A stretch of DNA of 64,000 nt from Diplosphaera chodatii (Eukaryota > Chlorophyta > Trebouxiophyceae > Prasiolales > Stichococcaceae): positions 1,178,001-1,242,000 of the forward strand of contig JAALGY010000042.1 of assembly GCA_032358165.1 (NCBI GenBank), read 5' to 3'. Below are positions 27,611 to 39,599 of the stretch, in pieces; positions within the stretch are counted from its first letter, which is position 1, and the number at the start of each line of letters is the position of its first letter. The notes beneath the pieces are model-generated. The model worked only from the letters and a program-made list of their open reading frames with translations, did not search any database and was not told the origin of the DNA. The position numbers and the translations under genes are program-made.

Positions 27611-30600
27611 CATGGCCGCCGTGTCCCTCAAGGTCAGTGAACTGGTCGCAGCGTTTTGCAACCGTACCCACACAGACTCGCTGTCTACCAGCAAGCACAG
27701 GTGCCGATGGGTTGCGTGCATGTTGCATGCATTGTCAGCATGGCGGGCAATGAGGGCAGGTCAGGACTCCATGGTCAGCGGTCAATAGTAGCTGTTGGGT
27801 TGGATCAACTGAATTTTCGTATGGCATGGGAGTGCCCCAGCCAGGACGTCGGGCCGCGTACGGACTGCCTGGTGCAGACCCATAACTATCGATACCCTGC
27901 AGGTTGTGTTGCAGCAGGCATGCCGCAGGGCAGTGTGCAGCCGCTGCCCTGGAGGACAGCCTGCAGGAGCAGCTCAAGAAGCGGGGGCGGCCATGGCAGG
28001 CAGCAGTGGCACCACAGGTGAGTCGGCTCACAACAAGCTTCAGCAGCCGTTTGACTCAAGAGATGTCACCGTGGATCGTACGATGTTGCTAGGACATCGC
28101 AGTCCCTCAGCCAGACGGCAACTTGCTGCGCACCATGTGCCTGGTGTACAGACAAGTGTCACAAAACCTGCAGGCAGGGCGAACAGCAGGAGTGCAGAAG
28201 GGCGGCATCCAGCGGCTGCAGGGTGGGCCCTCAGAGCCCCATGCAGCATTGCCTCCAGCACTTGCATCGCGGGTGCGCAGCTGTGTTCACGACATGTCCA
28301 GTAACCAGCGTGAAGGCGACCTTGTCAGCTGGAGACCATGGCGTTGCTGGGATTTGGGGTGCGCGGCAACCATAGCTGCAACAACAGTGTGACGGTCCTC
28401 GCTCTGCAGCCCGATGCAAGCAGCACGAATGCCGCAGGACACAGCATAGCTGCGGCAGGGAGGCGCCCTCGACCTCAGAGCATCAGTGGCAATCAGCAGT
28501 GGCAGCAGAGGTGAGCACAGAGCATGTCCACTACAAGCTGTGTTCAGCAAATGCATCTCAAGTAATTCCATTGTGTACGTTTTCCTTACGAGCCTGGGGC
28601 TCGCAGCAGAACAGCCAGTGCGGCAAGGAGTAGGCGCACTCTGACGTACATAGCATACATAGCAGCATGAGCACGCGCTTTGGACTGGCCCGGTCATGCC
28701 CGCCCTACTGATTTGTTGTTGCTGATGTTGTTGTCTTTGTTCGGGGCTGAACACCTCAGCACCTTCGCGCACGTACGTCAATTGCCGGCCCCCGCTGGCT
28801 GCAAAGCACTTCACAGATCCTTCTCCTGTTGCAGGCTGCGGCGCTGCCGGAGGTCACGACCAGCTGGGCGGCGGCGGCGCGCTTGTATGCCACCGCCCAT
28901 GTGGAGCTGCTGTGCTGTAGTGCGACACGGACAGCGCGGGCCCCTGCAGCGCCACGCACGGCCTCGCGGCCCGCGCTGAGGCGCTCCACTTGGAAGGCGA
29001 ATACCATGGTGTGCTCCTGTGCGCCTGCATGCCCAGCAACTGCTCTACGTGCTGTGAAAGCCGTTTGATGTCGACCTCATAATTATGCCTGCTGCCGCCA
29101 TGTGACCCATTGCACTACATCACGCATGATGTACCTGTTGTGCGCAGGTGGTGGTGGCGCCGCTGCTGCACCAGCAGTGGATGGCGGGGGCGCCGGCGCG
29201 GTGCCGGGCGCACGTGGCGCTCCGTCGTGCTACAGAGCAGGCCCCCAGCAGCCGCCGCCGCTCGCCGGCGCGCCAGTACCCTGCAGAGGCAGAGCTGCTG
29301 GGCGGGCGCGTCAGCGGTGCAGCTGGATGAAGTCGCTGGTGAGGTGCTCCCTGGCTCCACTTCATCGATTGCACCTGCTACGATTGACACTCTGCGTGCG
29401 AGCGCAGCAGCAGAATGATCTCGCTTGCACCTGTGTTCCATGAAGACATACAGATCAAACGGCTTCCAGTCGCGCGTTGTCGGCCTCCTGATGGCATGAG
29501 GCTGCACATGAACAGCAGCAGCAGTGAACAAGCATCTATGGGCCATGTTGCAGAGTGCTTGGTTGCCTGCTCCCTCGCAGTGTCCAGACTGTGTCGACTG
29601 CAGCAGCAGTTTCCATGACCACTGCGACCTGAAGACGTTGACAAGGGCTGCTGCTGGCTCAGGAGCTGCTGATAATCCCCATCATCTGTAGGTTTTCACT
29701 GCGTGCAGCGTGACGGTAGCCCAGCGGTGCTGTTCCTGGCGGCCGCGGGCCTGCAGCGGCTGCCTCCGTCCCCGAGAGCAGGCTCCCTCGGCGCAGCAAA
29801 GACGTGAGCAAGTATCCCACATGAAGTGTGCGCTGTTTCAGGCGCCCTGCTGTCGTTCACACCTCGCAGCTGCCGTGTGATGCTGGCTGACGTCTGTGAC
29901 CCTGACAACCTGCTGCACTCAGAGCAGCCATGGCTCTTGACATGGGCGCCAGCTGATGGACACGCATGTTCGCACTGCGCTCTGCTGCCGGTAGCTGATG
30001 CTCGACTCCACCGGGCCATCAGTGTACGCCGACAATGCAGCAGGACGCTGCCTAAGCAGACAGGTGTTGCTTGGATGTGCTTCCTACGGTTCGAGCCGCT
30101 CCTCGCCAGCCTGTAGCTGGGCATGTGCGCACACGGGGCAGGGGCAACTAACTGTGGCAGCTTTTGCTGATGTGGCCAAGCTGAGTCCCAGCCTGGCAAC
30201 CTACAGCCAGTATCAAACCTGCCAGGTGTTGTGTGCAGGCACGGGAGGCACGGGAGCCCCCGGCGGCAGGCGACTCGGGCGGTGCGCCCAAGCTGCTGGC
30301 CAGCGCCGCGGCGCTGTATGGCGGGTAGGGCGGACTGCGCTGCTGGTGCCCTCGCTGCTGGCGTCGCGTGGTGCTGCTTCGCGCCTTGGCCGCACCAGGG
30401 TGCGTGTAAGCTTCTGCGCAGTGGGTGCACCCTTTCATGTGCGGATGTGCGTGATGAGCACTGGAGTACAACATGACACGTGGGCAGCTGGGTTGGCAGT
30501 GCTGGATCGCCTGCTCTTACGCCAGCTGGTGTAGCTGACTGTCTGTGTCCCCCGCCCTCCTATTGATCGTCGTCGACCAACCTGTGTCATGGTATGCAGG

Positions 30601-30900
30601 AACATGTGGCTGCGTCGCTGGAGGTGGCACCCCTTCGTCGCTACCTGCGCAGCCGATGCGACCAGCGGCGGTGTGCAACGCTGCAGGCTGGGTGGATCAG
30701 CACATCCTGCTCGGCCCGGGTGCTGGCGGCCGCACAGCAAGAGCCGCCTGTATCAACGGAGACAGCATTGGGTTGCTGAGCGCCATGCCAGCATGGAGCC
30801 CATCGAGGCACCCGCACATCTATCTCGTGGTGCCAACTAGGGGCAGGACGGTGGCCATGTACAGCAAGCGAGACGACGAGGGCAGCGGCAGCTGTATGTG
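27611..30900 (+). other. Series of exon-like blocks, unidentified gene
   Basis: Several GC-rich blocks bounded by CAG acceptors and GT donors look coding on the plus strand: MAAVSLK (27611), ALEDSLQEQLKKRGRPWQ (about 27946), ALPEVTTSWAAAARLYATAH (about 28840), VVVAPLLHQQWMAGAPARCR (about 29147), GAPKLLASAAALYGG (about 30280) and EHVAASLEVAPLRRYLRSR (about 30600). The composition suggests one helical, Ala/Arg-rich protein. Reading phase between the first blocks did not close in my hands and I recognise no family, so a decayed gene is equally possible. Confidence 0.25.
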
Positions 30901-31022
30901 TCAAGATGCAACTACATTGCTCTGCCATCGATGACTCGTGACGGTCGTCTATGTATAGAGATATATCGGTGACGTTGTTGCCATGGCTGACCAGGTCTTG
31001 ACTGAGCTGGTGACGGCAGACG

Positions 31023-31190
31023 GTGCTAGCAGTGCAGGCCTGCAAAGACTGCTGTATGCTGTGCTCCCATCAAGACATCAAGAAAACCCCCTTCAAGAAG
31101 CTGCAGGCGACAGATTGTTATTCCAAATGCTGCATTGCTGGTGCCCCCAGCAGATCGTGCCAGAAAGTAGCTTGGCTGTGCAAGGTTGGT
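31023..31190 (+). other. Possible cysteine-rich exon
   Basis: A plus-strand frame after a CAG acceptor at about 31040 encodes CKDCCMLCSHQDIKK and later CYSKCCIAGAPSRSC, with ten Cys in about 60 codons. No signal peptide was found directly upstream and another frame is also open, so I do not call a gene. Confidence 0.2.
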
Positions 31191-31724
31191 ATGCTTGCAG
31201 TAACACCAGTGTGCTGAGGGAAACCACATGCGTGGTGGCCAGTACGAGGAGTACTAAGACCAGTTTAGCTGTTCTACCAGCAATATTTGGTACCAAGTGA
31301 AGGGGAATGCTGAAGGTTGCCGCCCGCGGCTGGGGCTAGGAAGGATCTCTACATTCGTCATTGGTTCTGGCTGTTACTGCAGCTGGCGTTGGCCGCCCGC
31401 CGGCGGCGGCTGATACTGAGGCGCCATGGGGGCGGTGCACGCGGCCCCCTTCCGCTGTGTGTCGCCGGCGGCGCGCGCCCGTGGTCTGTCTTCGGTTGTT
31501 GCTGTCTTTTGTCTGTGGTGCCCTACTGGGGCTCCCGCTGCTGCGGGCGCTGATGGGGCAGGCCTCCACACCTGAGTAGTGTGCCAGGGTTCATGTCATT
31601 GCTGTTGTTGCGCGACATATGCAGACACTGTATGGCAAGAGTGTTAGAAGCACCATGTTCGATGACATGCCGCATCACATGGTGAAGTCGCTTACATGTT
31701 TGGGCTGGGGAATGGACGTGTTGC

Positions 31725-34700
31725 TCATCCCGGTCTCAGCGCCTCGTGCGCCTCGAGCGCCTCGAGCGAGGGCGCCACAGATCGTCTCCTGCGGAGCGAG
31801 CGAGGGCCCCGCAGAGCAGGCGGGCACCGGAGGACACCAACCTTCAGCTCTGCAGTCATGAACGTGGGCGCAGTCTGGCAGGTGCCCATTGACCCTTGGT
31901 CACCCTGCTGCCGCAGTCCCGCGTGCTGCGTGCGCACCAATGGGTGGCACGCAAAGCCAGCATGCCCATGGAACAAGTCATGTGGGCAATCATCGGTTGG
32001 CATGAATGGCGCACCCCAGATGCGGACTTCGGCCACTCTTTGCCAGTCTGCGCTCCACGTATACTCCAGGCTGCCGTAGCCCATGGCACCGAGCAAGCTG
32101 CCTGGGCAGTCGTTCAAGGACCCTGGCGGCTGCCGCGGCAGGTGCTGTGCAAAGTTACAGGATGGTCTCGGCTTCTCCTGCAGGTAGAGGCACATCTCCA
32201 GGTACGTGATGATGCCGCCGATGCCAATCTCCAGTTGTGTGCCGTCCAGCACCTGCAAGCCAGCGGTGCGGGTTGGGAGTCAGTTTCCAACCGACATGCT
32301 GCAGCGACGCGAGAGAGGACTTGGCGAGTCGCTGAATCTTGGTGACAATGCCGGTGATGCCGTCAATGCTGCACTGTGAGCGGTCTGTGACGGTGTCAGA
32401 ACTAGCAATCTAGATATCTATCTATCAGCACATGGATGCCGAGAGTATGATAGCAGCACTGACCTTACACCTGGCGTTGTCTCTCGAATAAATGAGGTAG
32501 AAGGAGCCGATGAAGCGGTCGATGCCGCTGTCCGGGAAGCGTTTTGGGTCCAGCGCCACATGCGCCTGAAGCAGAAACACAGTTTGACTGACTCAACAGC
32601 TTGATGGACAGATTCGAGAGAGCCCGATCCCATACTGATCGTCGACTGCATGGTGCGCTCATGACCTGTACACGGAAACCCTGCAAAGGCGGGAACAGAG
32701 GTAGCAAGCAATCAGCCGACACACGCAGGCACACCGCATCCTGCTGCCCCTCACCACTGAGGCAGGGTGCTCCATTGTGATATGGGGCCGTGTTGCCAAA
32801 CATGCCTCACCTTGCTCTTGGCCACATTGTTGATTGAGTAGGAGGCGCAGAAGGCGGTGCCGATGTCCTTTGGGTCCAGGAAGAAGGCTGAGCCGTTGTT
32901 CAGGATGGTCAGGCAATCGGGCCGCGAGTACCTGCAGCGCAGCCAACAACACGCATGTTGAAGTGCTTGCAATAGTTGGCCTCAAAAGGATGCTGCTCCA
33001 CAGTGCAGGTTGTAGGGTGCAATGCAGGCCTGCCGCCTGTTCCTCACTTCCACGCGACGCTCCCATCGTCAGGGTCTGTGCCATGCGGCACATAGGCGAT
33101 GCCACGGGCGGCACGGGTCCCCAGCTGCGCCAGCGTCTGGGTCTCGTTGTGGGTCAGCTGCACCAAGGAATGTTTTTGATTAGTGACATGCGGGACGCAA
33201 TCAGCTGCACAAAAACGCAGGTGAATGTCAGCAGGGCGCAGTGAGGCCCTGGTGGGATGGCCGACTTGAAGATGTGCACGGCGCCGCTGCATGCAGGTGG
33301 ATGTGGAGACCGTACCCGCTTGATGCCTCGACCCTTGTCCGCGTGCTGCTGCAGGTGCAGGCCAGCGCCGTCCGTTGGATCGCCCCCAAGCGCCACATGC
33401 TCGGCTTGCTGTCATGGGACCACACCACGACTGTCAGGGCAGTCCAAGAACAGATTGTGTTGAAGTAACATGCGCACAAGAGTGAGGCACCAACCTCTGC
33501 ATACGCGAGCTCGTGGCTGGATGCCAGCCCCAAGCAGGCCTGACGCCGCACCACGCCCCGGCGCATGAGCTCCGCGTCGGGGTAAAACGGCAGGTGGGGC
33601 TTGTTCCGGCTGCCGAGCCTCTCCTGCGCGACCACCGTAGGTGTAACAGTAAGGCACTGAGAACCTGGCTGCCCGATAGTGGATGCTATAAGACCGGAAG
33701 CAGGTGCCAGGACCACGCAGCTCAGGCCTCGTGGGTGCGACTAGCACATAGCAACACACGGCAAGCCGGCCAGCGCCGATCTGCTAGCCATCAACTCACC
33801 GACACTTCTGCGGGGGAGATGGTGGCGTTGGACAGGTACATCTCCTCCTACAATGACACCAAGAGCGAGGCGTCAATGCTGCGTATACGCCAAGGATGTG
33901 CATGGGTGCAGACCTGCACCCGCATGCGGATGATCACAGCAGAGCCACTGCGGTGGTGGTCTCAGATACATGCCACCATTGCAAATGCAGATCGAGACCA
34001 AGCACTTCGCAGAGGAGACCCACCCTTTCATCATGCCATTCTACTTTTGGGGCCATGAAGGCGATCAGGTCGTCCAGCACAGGCTCGCATCCCTCCTTCA
34101 CCGACTTCATGTACGTGCGGATCCAACTGTCGTTATTTGTTGCCTGCTGCAACGAACACATTACATCATTGGCAGTCACTGCGTAGCACGCTCACTGGAG
34201 TGTGAGTTGAGCATGAATGGTGATGCAAGATAGTGTGACTGCGGGGCGCACGCACGCATGCTAGACAACACTGGACACATGCATGAATGGGCGCACCAGA
34301 CGGTGACGAGAGCCCACTGGAGTCCTGCGCCAATAGTGATCTCTTTGGTACTTCCTGTCAGCCTGGACAGCAACGCAAAAGAGACTGTCAGATGGAATCG
34401 TGGTGGCCACGGACAGCAGCAGCAGCAGCGACAGCAGCGGGGGACACAATGATACCCAGCCAGCCGGGCTGTGCATGCATGCCCCATGCGCGCAGCCAGG
34501 CCATGGTCAGACCCACCTCCAAGAGCTCCGGGGATTCTGCAACTCTCTGCCTGCGAAGGGCGTTGCCTTTCGCAGCCTGCTCCCTTTCCCTCTGCAAGGC
34601 ATGGCACAAGAGGCTTTCGCAGGGAAAACCACATGATGAGCGACGGCATCAGCAACAATAGCAACATCAGCAATGAACGCAGCAGCTGGCCAGTAGGGCT

Positions 34701-35084
34701 GCGCACACATGCAGGCCCTGTGCATATAGCCGGGCACAAATGAGACCCACCTTCTTGAAGTCCGGTGACTCGGCGCGCTTGCGCTTGCGATACTGAACTT
34801 GCTGCGCATTCCTCTCCTGCACAACTTTGCACGGGAGGCTTGTGTCTGGAACATGAGCAACGACAGCGGCAACGATGGCAACGCTACCGAGGAACACAGC
34901 AGCCAGCCAGCCGAGCTTTACATACATATCAAAATTCCTGTGCATGCAGCTGGGCCACATTGAGACTTACCGCCCTGAGCTCTGGGGACGCTGCAAGCTT
35001 CTGCTTCTTCACCTGCCAGTATTCTGCACCTTGCTTCTGCACAACATTGCATGGGAGGCTTGCATGTGAGACCAAATCACAGGC

Positions 35085-35127
<43 letters not shown>

Positions 35128-35135
35128 AGCAGCAG

Positions 35136-35168
<33 letters not shown>

Positions 35169-36024
35169 AGCCAACCCGACAGCATGTGCATGCATGCAGG
35201 AGTCCAGAGGCCACACCGAGGCTCACCCTCACGTGCTCCTTGAAGGTTGCTGGAAACTCTGAAAGCTTGCGCTCGCGCCACTCCTTCGTGGCTTCTCTTG
35301 CTTTCTGCAGAGCATTGTGCGGCAGGCTCTGGCATGCATGACAGCCATGGGCAGCAACAACAGCAGGAAGAAACGCAATCCAGCCACATGCATGCAGGAG
35401 CCCTGTACATGCTACCGGGTCTTGAGGCACGCACCGCAATGAGCTCCGGGGACTCCCTGCGCTTCTGGTTTTGCGCCTGGAGGTGCCGCACTCTCTTTGC
35501 CTGCGGAGCATTGCATGGGGCCTTTGGCGTGAAACACCGTCATGTGGAGCGGCAACAACAGCAATGGCAGCGGCAGGCGCTGCAGCATGCGGCCAGCCGG
35601 GCCATAGTCATGTGCAGGAGCCACGGACACACAGCAGATAGGCGAAACTCACCTCTTGCTGTGCCCGGCGCGCCTCCGCCTTCGCCTCCGCCTCGTTGAT
35701 GTCCACGCCCCGTGCCGCATGGTCCTGCTTCACCTCCAGGATCCACGCATTGAGCCGCTTGTAGGCGCGCTTTGGCAATGCTTCTGCTGGCAGGTCCAGC
35801 GGCTCACTGCACAAAGGTTGATGGAACTGGCAAACCGTCAGATGTTGTGCTACACGGGGGCAAATGCAGAGCTCGCAGACTGCCTGGCTTCTTCATGGTA
35901 CTTACGGTGTTGGTCCTGCGACACGATGCGCTGGCGGGGGGGCGGGTGTAGCGGCTGCGTCGGCAGCGTCTGAGTCTGCCAGGCGTACTGACATGGTGCG
36001 TTTACGTTGCACTCTCGCCGCCAT
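31725..36024 (-). CDS. Protein of unknown function with six tandem mini-exon repeats
   Basis: I do not recognise the family. Minus-strand exons with closing phases: 36024-35906, 35806-35653 (LPKRAYKRLNAWILEVKQ), six similar exons 35500-35435, 35304-35233, 35036-34971, 34816-34751, 34591-34517 and 34362-34297, then 34146-34045 (NDSWIRTYMKSVKEG), 33847-33800, 33623-33495, 33408-33316, 33157-33048, 32931-32811, a 15-base exon near 32670 (GFRVQ), and further exons containing DPKRFPDSGIDRFIGSFYL, IDGITGIVTKI and GIGGIITYLEMCLYLQ. The six repeats are 22-25 residues, highly charged and mostly share a core like RKRxxESPEL. They probably form a long helix. The C-terminal part looks globular. No signal peptide or membrane segment was seen. 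Start at 36024 or 35994. The last exon may run to the stop near 31725, but its end is uncertain. Confidence 0.65.
34297..35500 (-). repeat. Six-unit tandem exon-intron duplication
   Basis: Six exons of 66, 72, 66, 66, 75 and 66 bases recur every 202-262 bases. All begin after CAG and end at GT in phase 0. DNA just upstream of most units also matches, with a conserved run close to CCCATGCAATGTTGTGCAG, so each duplicated block includes intron sequence. Confidence 0.85.
35087..35169. repeat. CAG microsatellite
   Basis: Runs of CAG interrupted three times by CCAG. It lies in the intron between the second and third repeated mini-exons, so it is not translated in the model given. Confidence 0.95.
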
Positions 36025-39000
36025 GGCTACGCTGATGCAGGGTTTTTGCCTTCTGGTAGTGTGCGTTGGCAGGTCGGCCGCAACCTGCAGCGAGCCACAT
36101 GCAGCGTGATGCGCAGGCAGCATGGCACATCACCAAAACACATCTGGTTCAGCGCTGCGAAGTCGGTAGCAGACCGCCCATGGCGGTGCATGACGGCATG
36201 CAAGGTGAGGGCAGCCCATCTGCTCCAAGCTTAATGGACTCACCACGAGCTACGATCTTCTGAGATGTGCGCCCAGCACCGGTTGTCAATCACAACTTCG
36301 GCAGCGCAGATGCTGCTTGGGTGCGTGCCCTGCATCACACAGGATGTTCACAGCACTATCATTTCAGCCTGTAATGATCGTGCAGTCGACGTTGGCTGAT
36401 GATACACACACTCCCAGCGCAGCAGCAGCAGCCGCAGCAGCTCTTACAGTTGCAGGAGCTTGAATGGCATCTGCAACCATTTGGGATGCTGGATGACCCA
36501 CATCACAGCACCTGTGTCACTGGTTGCAAGTTTCTTGATGGCTGGCGCTTGATTCGCCACAGCTGGCTCTATTTGAATTCGTACTCACCGCCTGACACAT
36601 GCGCGGCGGACCTGCAAATGCAGTTGAAGTTGACACAAGCTGCGAAGGTGCAGCAGGGTTGTGAACATCAAAACTGCATGCTCTGTGCTGCTAGCGAGAA
36701 TCCCAAGATGGGCGCTGGTCACGCATGTCTGTAAGTAGCCAAACAGCATGCAGTGCGCGCGCTGCATGGTAGATGACCGTGCGTCAGTTTGCACACATGA
36801 CTGTGGTCGCGGCGGATGATGGTGCGACAGGCCAGCTTAGCTGGCAGCTGGCCAACCCATATCTGAGCTGCTGTAGGACAGGGCCTGATTCGCGCAATCT
36901 CTGCCTCAAGGTGTGTGCGAAACTGGTATTGCAAGTCTGTGCACCGTTAGCAAGTGGCCCAAAGCCTGCAGCAATGTGCAGCGCAGATTGCTGCTGATCT
37001 GGGCAGTATTACTACTGTTCAAGAACGCTGATGGAGATTGCAGCGTGGCTGTTGACTTCTGTGCTATCAAGACGTCGCTGCACCTGCTGGGCAGCAATAC
37101 TACTGTTCAAGAACGCTGATGCGAGAATGCAGCGTGGATGTTGACTCCTGTGCTATCAAGACGTCGCTGCACCTCTGTGCAAACTGCAATATGTGCAATG
37201 GGCACATCTTGCAATGGGCACAATTCGAACATCCCAGCAGGCAGACCATGCGGGGGTGCGACCCACCGCCAGATTACCCGTCGGTGGTGGATCTTAGGTA
37301 GGTCATCCAGGACAAGGTGCATGCTCGTGCAACGTGCTCGAACACCAACGCAAATATGATCCGTGTTGCAGCTGCTAGTGAGGCCTGGCACGTGCAATAT
37401 ATAAAAACGATGCAATGCCATTGCAATGGACGGACGTCATGCTTGAGGGCGGCACGGCATCCGACACCACCGCACTTGATTGTGCCAAGTCTGCTAGAGT
37501 TGGCTCGCAAAGTGCATCAAGCACATGTTACGTGCTCAGCTGAGCAGCTGCCACCACTGCGAACTGTCACAGCAGCTAAGCAGTGCTCTAGTAGCCTGCG
37601 AAGCACCCGTCAGCTGCAGCGCTGCCCCCAAGAGTTCGTGGGATGTGCATAGCCAGTGCCTGCACAAAGACTTTGCTATGCTCGCTGGCCCACCCAGATC
37701 CCATGCAGCCAGCATGTCCGACGGCATGGCCACCTCGATGCTGGAAGCATCAAGAGAACCAGCTGCAGCAGCCGCCGCTGCCGCCAGCGACATGGCGCGC
37801 ACCGGCGCACCGCCTGTGTCCCGGGCCTGCCGGCAGCGCCTCGAGCTGCAAGGCTGCCGAACGTGCCATGGTCTGTCGGCCTTCCCTCAGCAGCACGCTG
37901 CACCAGGGCTGCTGACGCCGCCCGCTGCGGCGGCCATTCCTGCCATCACTGCTGCCTAGACCGGGTGCTGCCTGGGTACCTGGATGCAAAGCAGCGGCCT
38001 CAACAGAGTTGCGGGCTGCTGCAGTTGCCCAGAGGGGTGCAGAGCAGCAGCAGCAGCAGTGTGGTCTTGCTGTCTGCCAAGTTTCGAGTGCGGCTGTATA
38101 GCACCTATCCCAGACCATGTTAGATGCAGCTTCACAATGGACGAAGTGGCCGCTGTACTTGCGAAATCACCTGGATGCAGCACAGGACGGCAGCTGCACC
38201 GGCTTCGCATCGTGAGATGCTACATGACGCCAGGCAAGCTGCTGGCGGCAGCGGCGGCACAACAATGCCTACCTGCAGGGGGCATGGAGACGAGTCAGAT
38301 CCGTGCCTTGAGGCTGCCCAATGTTGGTCCAGAGTGCCCATGGCTCATAAATAAAGGTTGTGATGCCAGGCTGCATGAGACGGGGGGCTCTGCACACCTA
38401 GTCTGGGATGACCGACATCTTGCGCCAGCGGCTGAGAGGCCGAGCCAGCCTCGAACTCCACAGCTGCACAGCATAGCCGGAATTCTCACATGCAGTTCTG
38501 GCAACCGAGATGGACAAATGTCACCATGCATTTCCATGAACACGGAGCACATCCCTGGTGCACTGACGGGAGACGTTAGCGGCAAAGATTGAGCTGTCGC
38601 AGACAACACTCTGTCAAGCACGGCATACCTCGATGCCTCAAAGACAGTAGGGTAACATCGGGCATCACAGCAGCCGCGGGAGGCGACTGCTTGCAGCCGG
38701 CTGCGCCGGTATCCGCTCTGCGCCCTGCCACTGCTGCTGCGCATGCGCCTGCCTCGGCCCGGCTGTCGTGGCTAGGCTGCGGCAACTGCAGTGGCCCGAG
38801 TGCTTGCTGACGCCGCGGATCCAGCTGCTGCTGCTGCTGCTCTTGCTGCTGTGGCAGCGGGAAGCCGCCAGCTGCTGTGCGTCTCTACGCTGGCATCCTC
38901 GTGTGTACCTGCAACAGCACTTGCTCTATGCTGCGACTGCATTCTGCTGCATGCCTCAGTTGATCACAGCAAAGATTTTGCCAAGCCGTGGGCCAGGCAG

Positions 39001-39599
39001 GCTTACTGTGATCATTTAATCGAGACACCATCCACGCATAGCCCCACTTTCTGACCCGGTTCACCAGATATGGGCAGGAGCGCAGGACTGTGACGGCTTG
39101 GCCTGCACCTCCTGCAGCGGCATCGGCAGCCCCCGCCTGGCAGCTGCAATGCTGCATCCCGAAGGAGGCCCAATAACCACGTGTGGGCAGGCCTGGTAAA
39201 GCTTGACAGATTGAAGCCCGGGCTGCGGCCCCACATCGCTGCAGATGCACTGGTCAGACATGCTGTATGGCTGGCAGATGTCCAACGTGCACAAGACCAG
39301 CTGGGCAAGTAAGAGAAGACTCGCCGTGTCTGAGACGCCGCGCAGGCGATGACATGCATGCCGCCCGCACGCTGCAGCAGACCTCGGGCAGTCAGTCTTG
39401 CTTGCGCATCAAGAATCACAAGCAATGTTGGTGGGCTGCCTGACACACAGCATTGAGTAGGACACTTCGCACTTGAACCGCCCTGACGACAGCGACAGCG
39501 GCAGACGCCGTACGTTGCCACGGAGTCGGCAACAGTCCAGCAAAGCTGCAATCGAGGATTGGACGATACAATTAGCCCCGTAGCTCGGCATCTATACAC
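36025..39599. other. Long stretch without a supported gene
   Basis: A plus-strand frame of 202 codons (37984-38592) and one of 144 codons (37525-37959) are open but have Ala/Ser/Cys-rich translations without motifs, and opposing frames are also open. I see no splice-consistent gene. The region includes an 88-bp tandem duplication at 37001. Confidence 0.4.
37001..37173. repeat. 88-bp direct tandem duplication
   Basis: A unit starting GGGCAG at 37001 recurs at 37089. Both contain CTACTGTTCAAGAACGCTGA and GTGCTATCAAGACGTCGCTG, with a handful of substitutions and a small indel. Confidence 0.9.

Noticed and set aside
30085..30105. tRNA B-box-like GGTTCGAGCC
   Set aside because: Flanking bases do not form a T stem and no A box, anticodon arm or acceptor stem was found.
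37984..38592. Plus-strand 202-codon open frame
   Set aside because: The Cys/Ala/Ser-rich translation has no motif, no flanking exons fit, and frames on the opposite strand are also open over part of it.
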